This document shows, in pieces, positions 35,343 through 46,800 of a DNA stretch of 64,000 nucleotides. Positions within the stretch are counted from its first letter, which is position 1; the number at the start of each line of letters is the position of its first letter. The translations under genes were made by a program, and so were the position numbers. Origin of the DNA: Trissonchulus latispiculum (taxonomy: Eukaryota; Nematoda; Enoplea; Enoplida; Ironidae); contig JASAND010006481.1 in assembly GCA_030248195.1 (NCBI GenBank), forward strand, positions 1-64,000, in the 5' to 3' direction. Below the pieces are notes generated by a model. That model made no database searches. It was not told where the DNA came from and saw only the letters and a program-made list of their open reading frames with translations.

Positions 35343-36215
35343 ATGGATGTGTGGCAATTATTATTGGATACAGATTTTGAGGTGCGTTACACCTGCGACT
35401 GTCCGCCTGAACGTAAAACTAAACTATTCAAAAAACTGAATTTGACATTGGAGGCCTTTTCACGTAGCGCCCACCGCTGCCCTCTAGCTGTGTTCGCGTA
35501 CGAATACGGAACACACGGTGCCCGGTTCTACGTGTTAACTGATGTAAACCATTTTGTCCACTTGTACCAGTGTATCCCCCCGCACTTACGATGTTTTTAT
35601 GAGGTGCTACCATATTCCCGTCCGTGCAAATTATACCTTGATTTGGACAAGACTGTATCGTCGGCTGAGGAGTCCGAATCTTTCCACAGGGCTGCCAGGG
35701 GTCTGTTTATGCATATTCCTGTCGCCGTGAGCAGGGTTTTGGGGGAAGAGAATTCGGACATTGATTTGGTTATCTTGAGTGCTCACAAGGGGGCAAAGCT
35801 TAGCTACCACGCTGTAGACTGTGGGTCTACGATTTTCAAGAACTCTGGGGCAGTTGGCCGTTTCATGGGGGTGCTTCAGCAGAAGCTGGACTCTAGTTTT
35901 ACTATCTGGGACCCTAGCGTGTACTCTGTTAATCAGAACTTCCGAATTGTGCTGTCGACCAAAATTGGACAAGCCCGTCCACTGGAAATTCAAACGGGGA
36001 AAAGTGGGCAATTTCCCGTTGATTTTATTAAGAGTTTGGTGGGTGTCTATGAATGTCCCGTAGTTTTGAGGGGTGTTGGGGGGGGGGTTGTGTTTTTTTT
36101 GGTTTTTTGCTGCCACGGTCAATCGTGCAAGACTGAACAGGCTCGTTCCTTGGGTCAGCGTGTGGGGCCGGGCATGTGGTTCAAAGTGATCGGAGGGCAC
36201 AAATGTGTCCCATAG
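35343..36215 (+). CDS. PrimPol-like archaeo-eukaryotic primase
   Basis: A single open exon of 290 residues starting MDVWQLLLDTD. The catalytic core of the AEP superfamily is visible in order. First, FYEVLPYSRPCKLYLDLD (about 85-102) has the metal-binding D-x-D at 100-102, where PrimPol has an FDLE-type motif. Second, KLSYHAV (152-158) has the S-x-H motif. Third, WDPSVYSVNQNFRIVLSTK (189-207) corresponds to the VYTxNRNFR motif, with D190 and R201. Known members make primers or extend past lesions. The length covers the catalytic domain only; the C-terminal zinc-binding domain usual in PrimPol/UL52-type primases is not seen, and the last 50 residues after the 9-G run near 36080 look unrelated. 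So either it ends early, is frameshifted in the G run, or splices onward. AATAAA lies at 36752. It is in the same direction as the DUF3987 ATPase gene further right, a sensible replication partner. Confidence 0.85.
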   Translation: MDVWQLLLDTDFEVRYTCDCPPERKTKLFKKLNLTLEAFSRSAHRCPLAVFAYEYGTHGARFYVLTDVNHFVHLYQCIPPHLRCFYEVLPYSRPCKLYLDLDKTVSSAEESESFHRAARGLFMHIPVAVSRVLGEENSDIDLVILSAHKGAKLSYHAVDCGSTIFKNSGAVGRFMGVLQQKLDSSFTIWDPSVYSVNQNFRIVLSTKIGQARPLEIQTGKSGQFPVDFIKSLVGVYECPVVLRGVGGGVVFFLVFCCHGQSCKTEQARSLGQRVGPGMWFKVIGGHKCVP

Positions 36216-36872
36216 GGCTCACGTATTTCCTTTTTTTCGTGTTTTCTTTGTTGTTCATTGTATGTTTTTATATATATACCTTTAATTTGTTCTGTTAACG
36301 AAGTTTGTCTTGGTCACTAGTCTACAATCTACACACTTTAAAGTACGCATAAAAAATGCAGGGGGGGAAGTGTGGCTTTCCTTTCGCTATATACATCCCC
36401 CTTAGTGTTCTATATATTTTTTGGTTTCTCTGTATGTTGTCTTGATGTCGTAAAATTCCTGACACGAAAACTTTTTTTTGCTCATTTATCAAAGATTAGA
36501 CAGATAAAAGAAAAGACTTATTCTTCCCCCCTCTCTTTTTTGACCCTATGCGGCAGAGAAAAAACTTCAGTATTTTTCTTTTTTCTCCTCCTATTTTATT
36601 GTCTTGTTGTTTTCTTTGCTATTCGTTTATTGTGATTTGTATGTGTCAGTGCTAATATTACTGCGGAACCTGGGGGGGGGGAAGCAAAACCTGCTTCACG
36701 ACCGAGTGACAACCTTTTGCTACCTTGTTTTCACAATATAAAGTCTGCCATAATAAATGACAAAACAATATTTTGTTTTAGACGACCTAATTTGACGGAA
36801 TAGATTGTCAGCTGAAACCAGCGCAGGGCGGTAAATAGCGGCCAAACGCTACGCGCCTTTGAAACAGCCAAT
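36216..36872. other. Spacer between primase and transposase
   Basis: T-rich with G runs. AATAAA at 36752-36757 could serve the primase transcript. No exon recognised. Confidence 0.45.
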
Positions 36873-39800
36873 ATGCCAGTGGACAAGGGCACAGCGATAG
36901 ACTGGAGCTTACTGTCAAGGAGCGCTGTTCATCAGCAGGCGCATGGTGAGGTGGTAACACACGTTTTGGGGGACAAACCGGTGCGTTGTATGGTGTGGGA
37001 CCCTATGTCTGGTTTTTCTGGTGCTTTGAAATGTCCCATTCATGACTATCCTCTAATTCGCGGAAGATGGGGGGACAGAAAAGACAGGCCCTTGAGGGTG
37101 TTCTGGGATGACACATCCCCACTGTTTGTTGCGCCCAGGAAATACGTATGCAAAGCGCCGGGAGAAAAATCCCACATTTATGGGTCATGCGACGTCGAAA
37201 TCAATTTGCAGGCGTCGAAATTCAGAGAAATAACAATTGTGCCATTGCATCGATCTGGTCTGACATGCCGTTTAATAAATCACCTCAGATCAGAGTTCGG
37301 AACAAAGAATAATATCAACGAAATAGTAAATGCGTTAGGACGGAAATACTGGAAGAACGGTTACAAGGGATCAAGGAAACCGACCAGAACTTACCTCAGG
37401 CAGTGGATGCTACATGATTTCAGGTTAAATTACAATTTGTGGGCCGAATTCAAGGAGTGCCGGTACTGTTTTCGGTTTACCGGCGAAGTTTACTTTGTGT
37501 CAGTTGACCACACGTTTAAGTTCGTGCGGTCTCTGGGGCTCACAGAAAATGGATTATGGAACCGGACATACTATGCTTTAGCAACCGTTTTAGACGGCTT
37601 TGGTATAGTTTTGGCGTTACAACTGTGCAAATCAACAAGGTATGATGAAATCAGTGATTGCATAATAGCTGCGGCGGAGGAATTGAAAAATGTCGGGCGG
37701 CGAGTAATGTACTTTGTCACCGACAGCTGCTGTCTCGTAGCCGCCAAAGTGCAGGAACTCTTGGGACCACAGGTGAAGTTGTGCCAAGACTTGTTCCACA
37801 TACAGACCCGGTTGGGGAAGGGCATTGCCAAAACGCATCCTCTTTATGGGGAGTTTGTGTTGGCGTCAAGAAAAGTTTTCCGTCAGCCTTTTGATTGGGG
37901 ACGTCGTAGACGAGCGCCCACTCCTAACAAAGAAGATATGATGCAAAACTTCGAAGCTTTTCGAGCAGAGTGGTCCAACAAAACTTATCGCTCCAATGCA
38001 AACGCCCCACCGGAGCGTGTCGTGAATGAGAAGTTCGACTCTATTTGCGACAAGATAGCCATTCATATCAGAAAGGGATGTTTAAGGTCAGCCCCTCCCT
38101 CCTTCGGCTTTAGTTGTTATAAATTCTATTTGTTTTATTAAACTGTTTACAACATTTTTCATAAATTAGTATTAGCCTTACTATTCACGTAGTGAATCTA
38201 TCAGTTAAAGTCTGGAATAGTCCCCCCCCTCAGCTTTGGAACCTATTTACAACGTGGCACCGTTTGTTTTTACACATCTTTCTAGTACTCTATCAATATC
38301 TTTTCGTTTCTACATGAATCAATTAGTGCCGCGGGTTTTTCTGTTTTTTCTCTTGTCTGAGCGTTCTCATTGCTTGTTAAACTTAATGCAGTCCCCGTAG
38401 CGAAGCATTGCAACAGGTCTTTCTTATCACGCTTTAAATTAGACATTTAATTAGGTTTGGTTGTACAGCTTTGGTTCCTATTTCAGTGACATTCCAGTCG
38501 GTGTTGGGACCAACCGTAACGAAGGGTTTCATCGTCATATCCGAACGGCCCCCATCTGCTCCGTGTCCCACGTGGGAATAGATTTGCTCACTGCAGTTCT
38601 GGCGATATTCCGGGACAGATGGAATAAGGGAAAACATGAGCTCTGCAGTGGGGACGATTTCTCTCCAAACGATCGACAAATCATGACACGAACACTTGAA
38701 GCCTTAAATTCTGACGTTGATCAAAGGATCCCGGAGGCGTCGGTCCTTCGCCGGTTGTACTGGAACAAGCTCTTCCTTGTATCTCCAACTGAAAGAGAAA
38801 GATCGTCCACCCTGTCTCTCCTGGCATCAATGGAGGATGTCGCTGCCTGCCTGGATTTGCAGAAACCTACACGCCAACATCACAATGTGGCCCATGAAGC
38901 CTTCTGGGCAGAGGTCGCAGAGGCAGCCCCGGAAGGAGCGACGTTACAGTGGGGACACATTTTCACCTCCTTTTCAGCGGCTCTGTCTTCGCCAGTGTTC
39001 CAGCAGTCTCTTCGTGACTCTTCTTGTCTGTCCAAGAGAATCCCGCGGGTGCTCACCATTTCAAGTTTAACAACCCATATACGTGCCTTTTTATGGGAGA
39101 ATGAGAATTGGAACAGGTACGTCGGTTACAAGTGGTCAGAACAGGACGTGAGCAGATTCCGTGACAGGGACCTGGTCGAATGGCCGAATCATTACGGATG
39201 TGCGCAGATCCTTGCAGATTTCTTTGAGGTTCCTGTAGTTGTTGTAACCGATGTGCCTCTGGTGCCTTATTTCATTATATCACCGGCCACTCTTGGTTAC
39301 CTTTGCAGAGATAAGGGATGTCTTTTTCTAGGCTGGAGGCATGAGAGAGACAGTTTCCTTTGGCTTTGGTTGAGTCTTCCGAGCGATCTTCATCGGCACC
39401 TCTTTTCCAACTTCGTTCGCAGTCTCCCTCCCACACGTCCGCCCGCCCCTGGATCTGCGCCTTGTCGTTGCAAAAGGTACGGCGCAAACTGTTGCAGAAG
39501 ACAAGGTTTCGCATCGGCAAGGAAAAGCACCTGCCCCTGCTTGGACGCCGGTCGAGCCTGTGTGCGGTGCGGCTGCTGGGGTTGTCAAAATCCGAAAGGG
39601 CGTCGTTCATCGAGCAAGGCTCCGTCAGTTCTGTCAACAATGCGTATGGAGGGTCTGCTGATGACTCCAGTGCCTTCCAGGCTTGCTTCCTTGAACTCTG
39701 AGGCCCCCACCCCACTGAAATCTGTTAAGTGGACATTCTTAGAATATATGCTGCTCGGCGCTATCCTCCGTCAGAGACAGGGGGGGTGTAAGAAACTGGA

Positions 39801-39978
39801 TTACACTGCTACAACTGCCGCTTACAATTCTAAAAGGATCTATCTAACGTCCGGTGGCGTCTGCGCTCGCCACCGTTCAGAAGAGGACATTCAGCGTGCC
39901 TTGAGAGGCGTCATTGATAGGTGTGCCCTGCTGGGTGCCGCTGAGTATTCTAGCCCAGTGTTCCAATTTTTCTGTTAA
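36873..39978 (+). CDS. DDE transposase with CXC cysteine-rich tail
   Basis: Two exons, 36873-38086 and 38469-39978, joined in phase 2 (AG+C), give an uninterrupted frame of about 907 residues. The N-terminal part (about 35-185) has Cys/His positions like the DUF6729-type zinc region (CPIHDYPL, KYVC). The RNase-H-like catalytic core shows VDHTFK (D212), VTDSCC (D284), QDLFHI (D306, H309) and, in exon 2, GVGTNRNEGFH (E423), a D-D-E arrangement. Residues about 640-702 resemble the C-terminal half of an OTU-like fold, without a clear catalytic Cys box. Residues 737-779 form a CXC (tesmin/TSO1-like) domain: CRCKRYGANCC, CPC, CVRCGC. No frame breaks, in contrast to its neighbours, suggest recent activity or selection. 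I do not assign a superfamily; KDZ/MULE-like groups are candidates. I found no terminal inverted repeats belonging to it. Confidence 0.82.
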
Positions 39979-41430
39979 TTTTTGTTTCCTGTCATCTCCC
40001 CCCCCCTTGTTGATGGTATCGTATTGTCCGTTCGCTCTTTGTGTGTGTCTTAGTTTTAGGACTTATTGCAGTTTTGTCTTTTTTTTGTGTTGTAAGAAAA
40101 CGGTTAGTACGCTCTTCCCGCAGATGTTCGTTACGTAAAAGTGTTCCTGTCGTTGTAGCTGGTTTTGTGCCCCTTCCCGTTTTCAATTGTTACCCCTTTT
40201 TTGTTCTGTTTTGCCCCTTGTGTGCTCTTTAGAAACTGTTACAAGTATATATCCCAATCGATATGTGTTTTGTGCGTTGTCTATTGTAGAAATAACTGGG
40301 CCAAATCGAAAATATAACATGTCAGAGTAATTGTTGTCGTTTCTTTTTGGGTGTCTGTGTAACTGTTCCCCCCACCGTTTGCTTTGTCGGGGCTTCGCTG
40401 TCGTTGATGTGTTTTGATCATATTGTTGTTTTCACTGTGTTTTCTTTTCTTTTGTCTTCCTTTTTTCCAAGGTTTGTGTTTTTTGTTTGTCTAGTTAGCC
40501 TAGATTAACTTTTTCTATTTTGCGTTTGTTGAATCTTTTATTAGCTTGTGGTCCCATCCCCCCCTACTTGACTTTTCTGTATTTTTGTTGTCACGCTTAC
40601 CCCCCCCCCCTATTCTGATTGTTTACGCGCGTTCTTGTTGGTTCAATTGTATTCGTTTGTTGGCTTGTTTTGTGTTTATCAACAGTTCGGGGGGGGGCAT
40701 TAGTCCCCCTTACGGGCCGCGTTCGCATCTACTCCAGGCGTAGTTATAGGGGCGCCGTAGATTGTCTTGTTTGCAGCCTCTCGTTTTCTGACTGTTTGTG
40801 TGCGTTGCTTTTCTTGTTTTGTTATTCTTTGTTGGCTATATAGTGATTATGAAGAGTGTGTGCTTTTTTCGGTGCCACATGTTGTTTATACTAGTGTGCT
40901 TTTGCCTATTTTGTAACGTAATAGCTTACGTGCTTGTTGTTTTCGACTGTAAAGTATATATGTATTCTTCGTTGAGCCTGTGACAAACCCCCTTCAGATA
41001 CTTTGGTTATGTGTCGAAAGTACATGTCTTTTGTACGTTAAGTTGTGTCTGCTTTTTGTTGTTCTTTGTTTATTTGTTTTTTCTAGTATTAAACCTTTTT
41101 GCCAGTTTTCCTTGTTTCAGCAGTTTTCCTTGTCTTAGTATAATAGGTTTATCGCTGTTATTACAGACGGGTATTGCTAAGGGCATTGTTAGTTTAAGTC
41201 GTAGGGCAGATGTAGTTTAGGTACAGGAGTGTCCATTTCCCACACGAATCTGTTGTAATGTATAAACTGAACGACTGCGGTAACGATGACAGTTTACAGG
41301 AAGATAAAAAGCAGAGATGGAAAGGGGGAGGCAGGGTTACGGGGAGGGGAGGGTTTCCCTTTTCCTCCCCCCCGGGGGGGGCGCGGGGGCCCCCCCCTCT
41401 TTGGGGCCTGTGCGGAAGGGGGGGGGAAAA
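39979..41430. other. T-rich spacer without recognised gene
   Basis: Strong T/G bias with C runs near 40000, 40560 and 40600 and a G/C block at 41300-41430. Several short plus-strand frames exist because TTT/TGT codons rarely give stops. None has splice or protein-family support. Confidence 0.45.
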
Positions 41431-41479
41431 AAGGGAGAAAAAGACTTAAACTTGTTTGTTACCCTCAAAAACACAAGGC

Positions 41480-41800
41480 ACAAAAAGTTTCCGCTGGGAC
41501 TCCTCCTGAGACACGTAGGCCCAAACTGACTGTCATCACACTTTATTTACTTCACAAAGAGGAGCAAACAAAGACTGACGTAAAACAATAGGGACAACAC
41601 AAATTGTACCAAACAGTTTAGCTTGTTCGGAGTCTTTGACTGAAGACAAGTTAGGCAGACTGCGCCCCCCTCTCATTTTGTTAGCTGAGAAAGAAGGTTA
41701 CCTTTGTTCAGTGTCTCCGATCGAAACGCGAGTTAGACAGAGGAAGGCCACGCACATGTGTCGCAGCCCCCCTGGTCATCGTGACGTCGAGACCCTAAAA
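41480..41800 (-). pseudogene. Decayed fragment of gene A
   Basis: On the minus strand the segment 41698-41795 resembles the acidic exon of gene A: it has the same TTAC/CTTTGTTCAGTGTCT donor-side context, GAGTTAGA and the CCCCTGGTCATCGTGACG block. A second partial copy lies at about 41620-41680, and the intron signature CTGTCATCACA next to TTTATTTA occurs at 41529-41550. It is heavily diverged and has no full exon. It shows that gene A sequence once reached this place, 17 kb from the right copy and in opposite orientation. Confidence 0.7.
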
Positions 41801-42509
41801 CATAAATAAATCTAAATATCTCTACTCAAAGAAATCTGTCCGAATTGTTCTGTGTACAAAGAGGACACGTAAGCAGCTCGTCGTGCCATAAAGGTTACCT
41901 AAACATATTGTGATTTACGGAATAAAGTTCAGTTTCCTGGTCTCAGGTTCCATTAGACTCTAGACTATATAGATTTACATGCGCGTATTATTTGTATGCC
42001 CGAATCTTGCACTGAGTTATTACAGGTTCCATATTCTAAAGAGCTTTATTTATTGATAAAAACGTCACGCTGGGAAAAGAGCAAATTTCAAAGAAAGGCA
42101 AAAACTGAACCCGTTGCTGATTACCGTATTACCTTTTTCATCTGTGTCGCAGTAATAATTTAAAAATGTGAATCTACTACAGTTTACTCGTTGCCCACAT
42201 CCTATACTAATTAATGATTAAATTAAATAAGAATGTTTAAATAACAATCGTAATGTGCAACACTTGTACTCAGCAGTGTCTTCAAGAGGGGAGCTTTTTC
42301 AGCAGCCTGTAGCACTTCGTTTTGCTAGAAGCTATTGATCTGGTTGAGAATAGATTTTGACAAAAGTGCGATTATTTGTTTGTACCGACGATTTCACTAA
42401 ACGATTAGCTATAAGAAAACGTATAGAATAGGATCTTAATTTATTCTTTGCCATTATATGAAGGGTTTGATTCACATTTAATGCGATAGAAACAATAAGA
42501 CTACTCATT

Positions 42510-43375
42510 CGGCATGCGCGCGGGGCCAACAAATTCGACCCGGGTACCGGCGGCCACCCGGGGACTCGCGTACCCAGGTACCCGAGAAATTTTTATTCTA
42601 TTTATAGGATATGTCCATTTTGACATTTAAATTTTGTCAGGGGGCCTTAGTTACATTGAGCTTAGATTGGACAGATTTTGATACCTACGTTTTTTGAAAG
42701 AACTTTTAAAAACTTAAAACAGAGTTTAGGGACCAAAAAAGAATTGTCACGGTATCAGAAGCTGATGCTGAAACGGACAACATTAGTTATTTATTTTTAT
42801 TTTATAACCGCGCTCAGATCTGAAATTTTCTGAGTTTATGTGTTGAGATTACTGTTTTCATTTTCCCTATAGATTAAATGTTTAAATTTTTACCTGAAAG
42901 GAATTGTTCCAGTATCCTTTCGCTCTGTCAGCCCTTTTGCTTTGGAAGTAACTTTACTAAACTAAAACTGATGAGAGGTGCATAAAGAAATAATAATTTA
43001 TTAGATAAAGGTCAATTTAATATTTTAAAAACAAATCTAAAAATAGAAAATTATAAAATGTAAGAAAAAAACAGCAGGACTAATTCATACTCCCATTACT
43101 TCGTCTTCATGTTGTAGTATCTTTTTATAATATATATAAAATTCTATAATAAACTGGAAAAATATCGGTGGTAATAAATTTTCTTTGCCAAAAATTTACG
43201 GTTGTTAAAACTTTTCTGAGCCTAAATATTTCTGTTTGCCTGTTCCAGAACAATCCGGATTTATCTGTTATTTTCCGGTTTTAACTGGATTTCGGGTACC
43301 TGGAGCACGACCCGCGTACCCGAAAATTTTCGGCTACCCGGGTACCCGTCGGGTACCCCCCCCGTGCCCATGCGT
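42510..43375. mobile_element. Probable old hAT-like MITE
   Basis: Both ends carry GGGTACC/CCCGGGTACC clusters in inverted arrangement, with outer ends GCATGCGCGCGGGG (42512) and, reversed, GCATGGGCACGGGG (ending near 43373). The interior is A/T-rich and non-coding. No matching target duplication was found, so it is old or the ends are imprecise. Confidence 0.5.
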
Positions 43376-43439
43376 ACTGGTTGTGTATAGTACATGCGAC
43401 GAAGGGGATTTTTGAGTTCTTCTATTAAAAGCCAAATAA

Positions 43440-43665
43440 ATATTTGAGACAACTCATTTGCTCGAAAATTAGGGGAGTTTTCGCCCTTTTTAAGGGCGGA
43501 GGGCAAAATAGCCTCTTTTTTCCCCCGGACTGGGTACTGTGAGCCCGAGGGAAGACTAAAAGCGCTTGTAACACGTTCGGGACTGCCCTCCCGGCTGGGG
43601 AATCGCAAAATTTCCGGACTAGGAGGCGAAAATAAAATTGTTGACCTCTGATTTTTGAAGTTTAC
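43440..43665 (+). repeat. Solitary diverged satellite monomer upstream of the ATPase gene
   Basis: It shares the order of landmarks with the satellite at 6345-15720: CGAAAATTAGGGGAGTTTTC, CTGTGAGCCC, GACTAAAAGCGCTTGTAACA, CCTCCCGGCTGGGGAATCG and AGGAGG followed by GACCTCTG. It is clearly diverged, and part of the AGCGCT palindrome is broken. It ends just before the acceptor of the first candidate exon of the ATPase gene. Confidence 0.88.
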
Positions 43666-43684
43666 TTTTACACCCCATTTGCAG

Positions 43685-43759
43685 GGGAGCCTTCATCCTA
43701 CGAAAAACTATGCCTCTGGGAAGGGAGGCGAGACACTCTTTTAACGACAAAAATACTAG
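43685..43759 (+). CDS. Candidate upstream coding exon of the ATPase gene
   Basis: 75 nt between a TTTGCAG acceptor and an ACTAG/GTGAGG donor, open in the frame that enters and leaves in phase 2. That fits the phase-2 acceptor at 43822, whose frame continues into the ATPase. It could belong to a longer transcript that links to the primase exon upstream. No phase-matching donor was found at the end of the primase, so the link is unproven. Confidence 0.4.
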
Positions 43760-43864
43760 GTGAGGAAAGCGAGGAAATGAGCAATGTATCCTTTAGCTCA
43801 ACTCTTGTCCTTACGTTTCAGCAGTCTCCCCATCAGTACACAGAGCGGGGGGAACAAAAGCAGG

Positions 43865-46800
43865 ATGGATACTGGCTCTGTTAGACAGCAGGCCCCTCCG
43901 ATCGAATCTCTGGATCTAGAAGACATCGAGCTAATCTGTTCAAAGCTGAGACAAACGCCTTATGCTCTTCAACACACACTCCGCGCAGAACGTGTAATTG
44001 CTTATGTGGCCTCTTGTGCTGTCTGCTACAGTTTAGCTTCGTCTCATATTCTCGGCATCCTGTTGCAGTTGGGGCTTTTTATTGCACAAGGTATGCCCCT
44101 ACTGACCATACTGCAGCTAATATTTGGTGTCGTGTTATTTGTTAGAGGTTCTGGGCACTGTTGTTTTATTTTGTGCGTTGACAATTGCTCGCTTTCGTAT
44201 ACTTATATTGCACTAATACACAATTAGGTATTACAGATGCTGAAATCGAACGAAAGGCATTCGGTACACAGGAGACAGTGCGAGAAACTGTAGCCAGTAT
44301 GATTGTTCTGACAGGGCGGCCCGGGACAGGGAAAACACCGGCGATGGGGACATTTTTCAAGGATCCCATCTGCGGCGCCCTGGGTGAACGTCTCTATAAC
44401 CAAAAATGTTTTGCTGCGACAACCACACAGGGCATTGAACGCCATCAGAATGAGGTATATCGGTCTATCCTTGACTGTAGTTCTCTCTCTTTCCGCATTT
44501 AGAGTGTTTGATCGTTTTGCGTAGTAGTGGTTAATCGTAGAGAAAGATCGAAGTGAGGCTTTTTTCTATGGTAGTCGTTAGTATGTACAAAGACACAAAC
44601 GAAGGAGAACTGATAATATGCGCTTCTAATCCATACGCTGCAAAGATGTGATGTGTAACGGCTTTTGTTAGTACTGAGAAAGACGGTGGAAGAGAGTAAC
44701 TAGTGTTTACTTGTCTCGTTCGCTGCCGTATCACTTTTGAAATGAGCGGAAAGAATAACAACTGATTTCTGTCAAAAAAAGGCCATTGTGCGGATTTTCG
44801 GCGAATTTTTCATGCGCCCTAGGGGACACGGCCCCTCCCGTTCGCGCAGTCTATCATTGGCGGGGGGGGGGTGAATTTAATAAAGCGTAATTGATTAGAT
44901 GTATATGCACCAAACAAAGTACGCCGGGGAAGACCATTTTATGCCCCTGTTTTTAGTTAATAGAGCTTGGTCATGATCCCACCATCGTTCTAATAAGCGA
45001 CGAGTTCCAGACAACACTGAACAGTATGGGAAAAAGCAGTACGGGGACAGCAAGTGAGAACTTATGCTGGCTTAACTCTCGTTGGTCTGGTTTTGCCAGT
45101 AGTTCCGCTTTCAAGTGCTCCGATTTTCAAATGCCTGTAGATGCGCCTATCCACCTGCTGGCAGCAATGGGGCATAAATCCATGCTGAAATTTTACAATA
45201 CAGCAATGAACAGTGATGGCCTGTGGGATAGGTGAGAAAGAAGCAACTAAGTGACAACTGATAATAACATCAAATTTGATAATTACAAAATAACTACGTC
45301 AGCTGGTTTTGTTTGTACTTTGCTTCCCCCCCCCCCGCGTTTTGTCTGGTCCCAGTGTGAAATATTTGTCCCCCCTTTTCTTCGTGTTTCATAAGAGTAT
45401 CTTCCCAGTGTTACGTTTAGTGGTCGTTTAGCCCATTATACTTTTATGTTTTTTTTTCAAGGATTGTTATGTTCCCTTCTACAGTTCGTTTCTACACAAG
45501 TACAAAATCGCGTGAAGCTGGAGTCGCCCTGGAGAAGCGCTTTGGCCGCCACACATTATCACAGGCTTTCAACCGTGCGTGGGAGTTCTGTCGCCAACGG
45601 TAATGCCTTGGCTCTAATGCCATTCTATATGTTACTCTTGTTTGTAATTATAATGCAGTCTGTGTAGGTACCAATGCTAGTTTTTCTGTTATCATTAGCT
45701 TTTATGCACTTAGTTCAGCAACTATATAGTTGATTTTAAAGTCTGTCTTATTTTTTTTTTTGTTTCGTAGACCGTCTCCGCTCCTGTACACGTGCAGTCC
45801 AGAAGCAGAGACAGTCCTGCGCGAGTTCTGGGATGGCAATGTCCCACTAATGAACCTTGATTTGGAACAGGGCCGCTTGTTTTCTGTAAATCCGAAACTG
45901 CCTGCACTTGCTTTACGCATTGCAGTTGCCTTTCATAACTTGAACTACATGCTTCGATTCATGGAGGAGGGAGGAGCCATTCCGCCCCTAGATTGCATTA
46001 TCACAAAGGATGATATGAAAAATGCTCTTGGGATCGTTCTCCAATCAGATATGTGGAAACAAGCTATTAGGAAGGTAAGCAAACTAAGAAAAGGACGGGG
46101 GGGCAGGGATTAGACGAGAACCCATGAGAATCCTGACAATTTACGTGTTTGAGTGGACTTAGCATGTAGAGAGCTGGTACGAATTTCCCCCCCCCCTGTT
46201 TTGACTCTCCATCCTGTCTTACGATATCCATTTATTTCTGTAGCTTGCTGCATCAGCTCATCCGCCACCTCAGGCTCCTACAATTGTCGACGACACGATG
46301 TCCTGCTCGATTGTACAAGAAGTACATCAGAAGGCCGCTAAGTACCCGGGACAATACATTGTGCCGTCTAAACTGCGCAAACGTTTTCATTCAGGAACAA
46401 GGCGCAGGATAAAGTCTGGGGTGCGTTTGTGTTTTTTGTTTAATGAAGGTTTTGTTTACTGCCCCCCCCCTCTGTTTGTATTTTCATTCCTACTCTCATA
46501 TGTACTTTTATTTTTTTGTGCTATAAAGGGTAGTCGGTTGGAAGACTCATTTTGAGCAGGTTTTTCTCCGTTTTGTGAGACTAAAACAATGTACAAAATA
46601 ATCAACTTTTTCAAATAAATACCGTTTGTTAGTGGAGACTGAAACGTACAATTATTGTAAGAAGATGTGACGTCAGCTCTTCGTCTCATTACACTCCACC
46701 TTTCCTCCTTTAATTTGACAGATTTGGCCAAAACCAGGATTAGAATTCTTTTGAAACAACTATTTTCCCATAAGCCTTGTATACAAAAGTTTTTTAGAAA

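Noticed and set aside
39100..39370. Complete OTU protease domain in the transposase
   Set aside because: Only the later half of the fold is suggested by sequence; the catalytic Cys box and the final His motif are not convincing, so it is described only as OTU-like.
41258..41591. Plus-strand frames rich in G, P and R near the transposase end
   Set aside because: They derive from a G/C-run block and overlap the minus-strand gene A relic; no conserved features.
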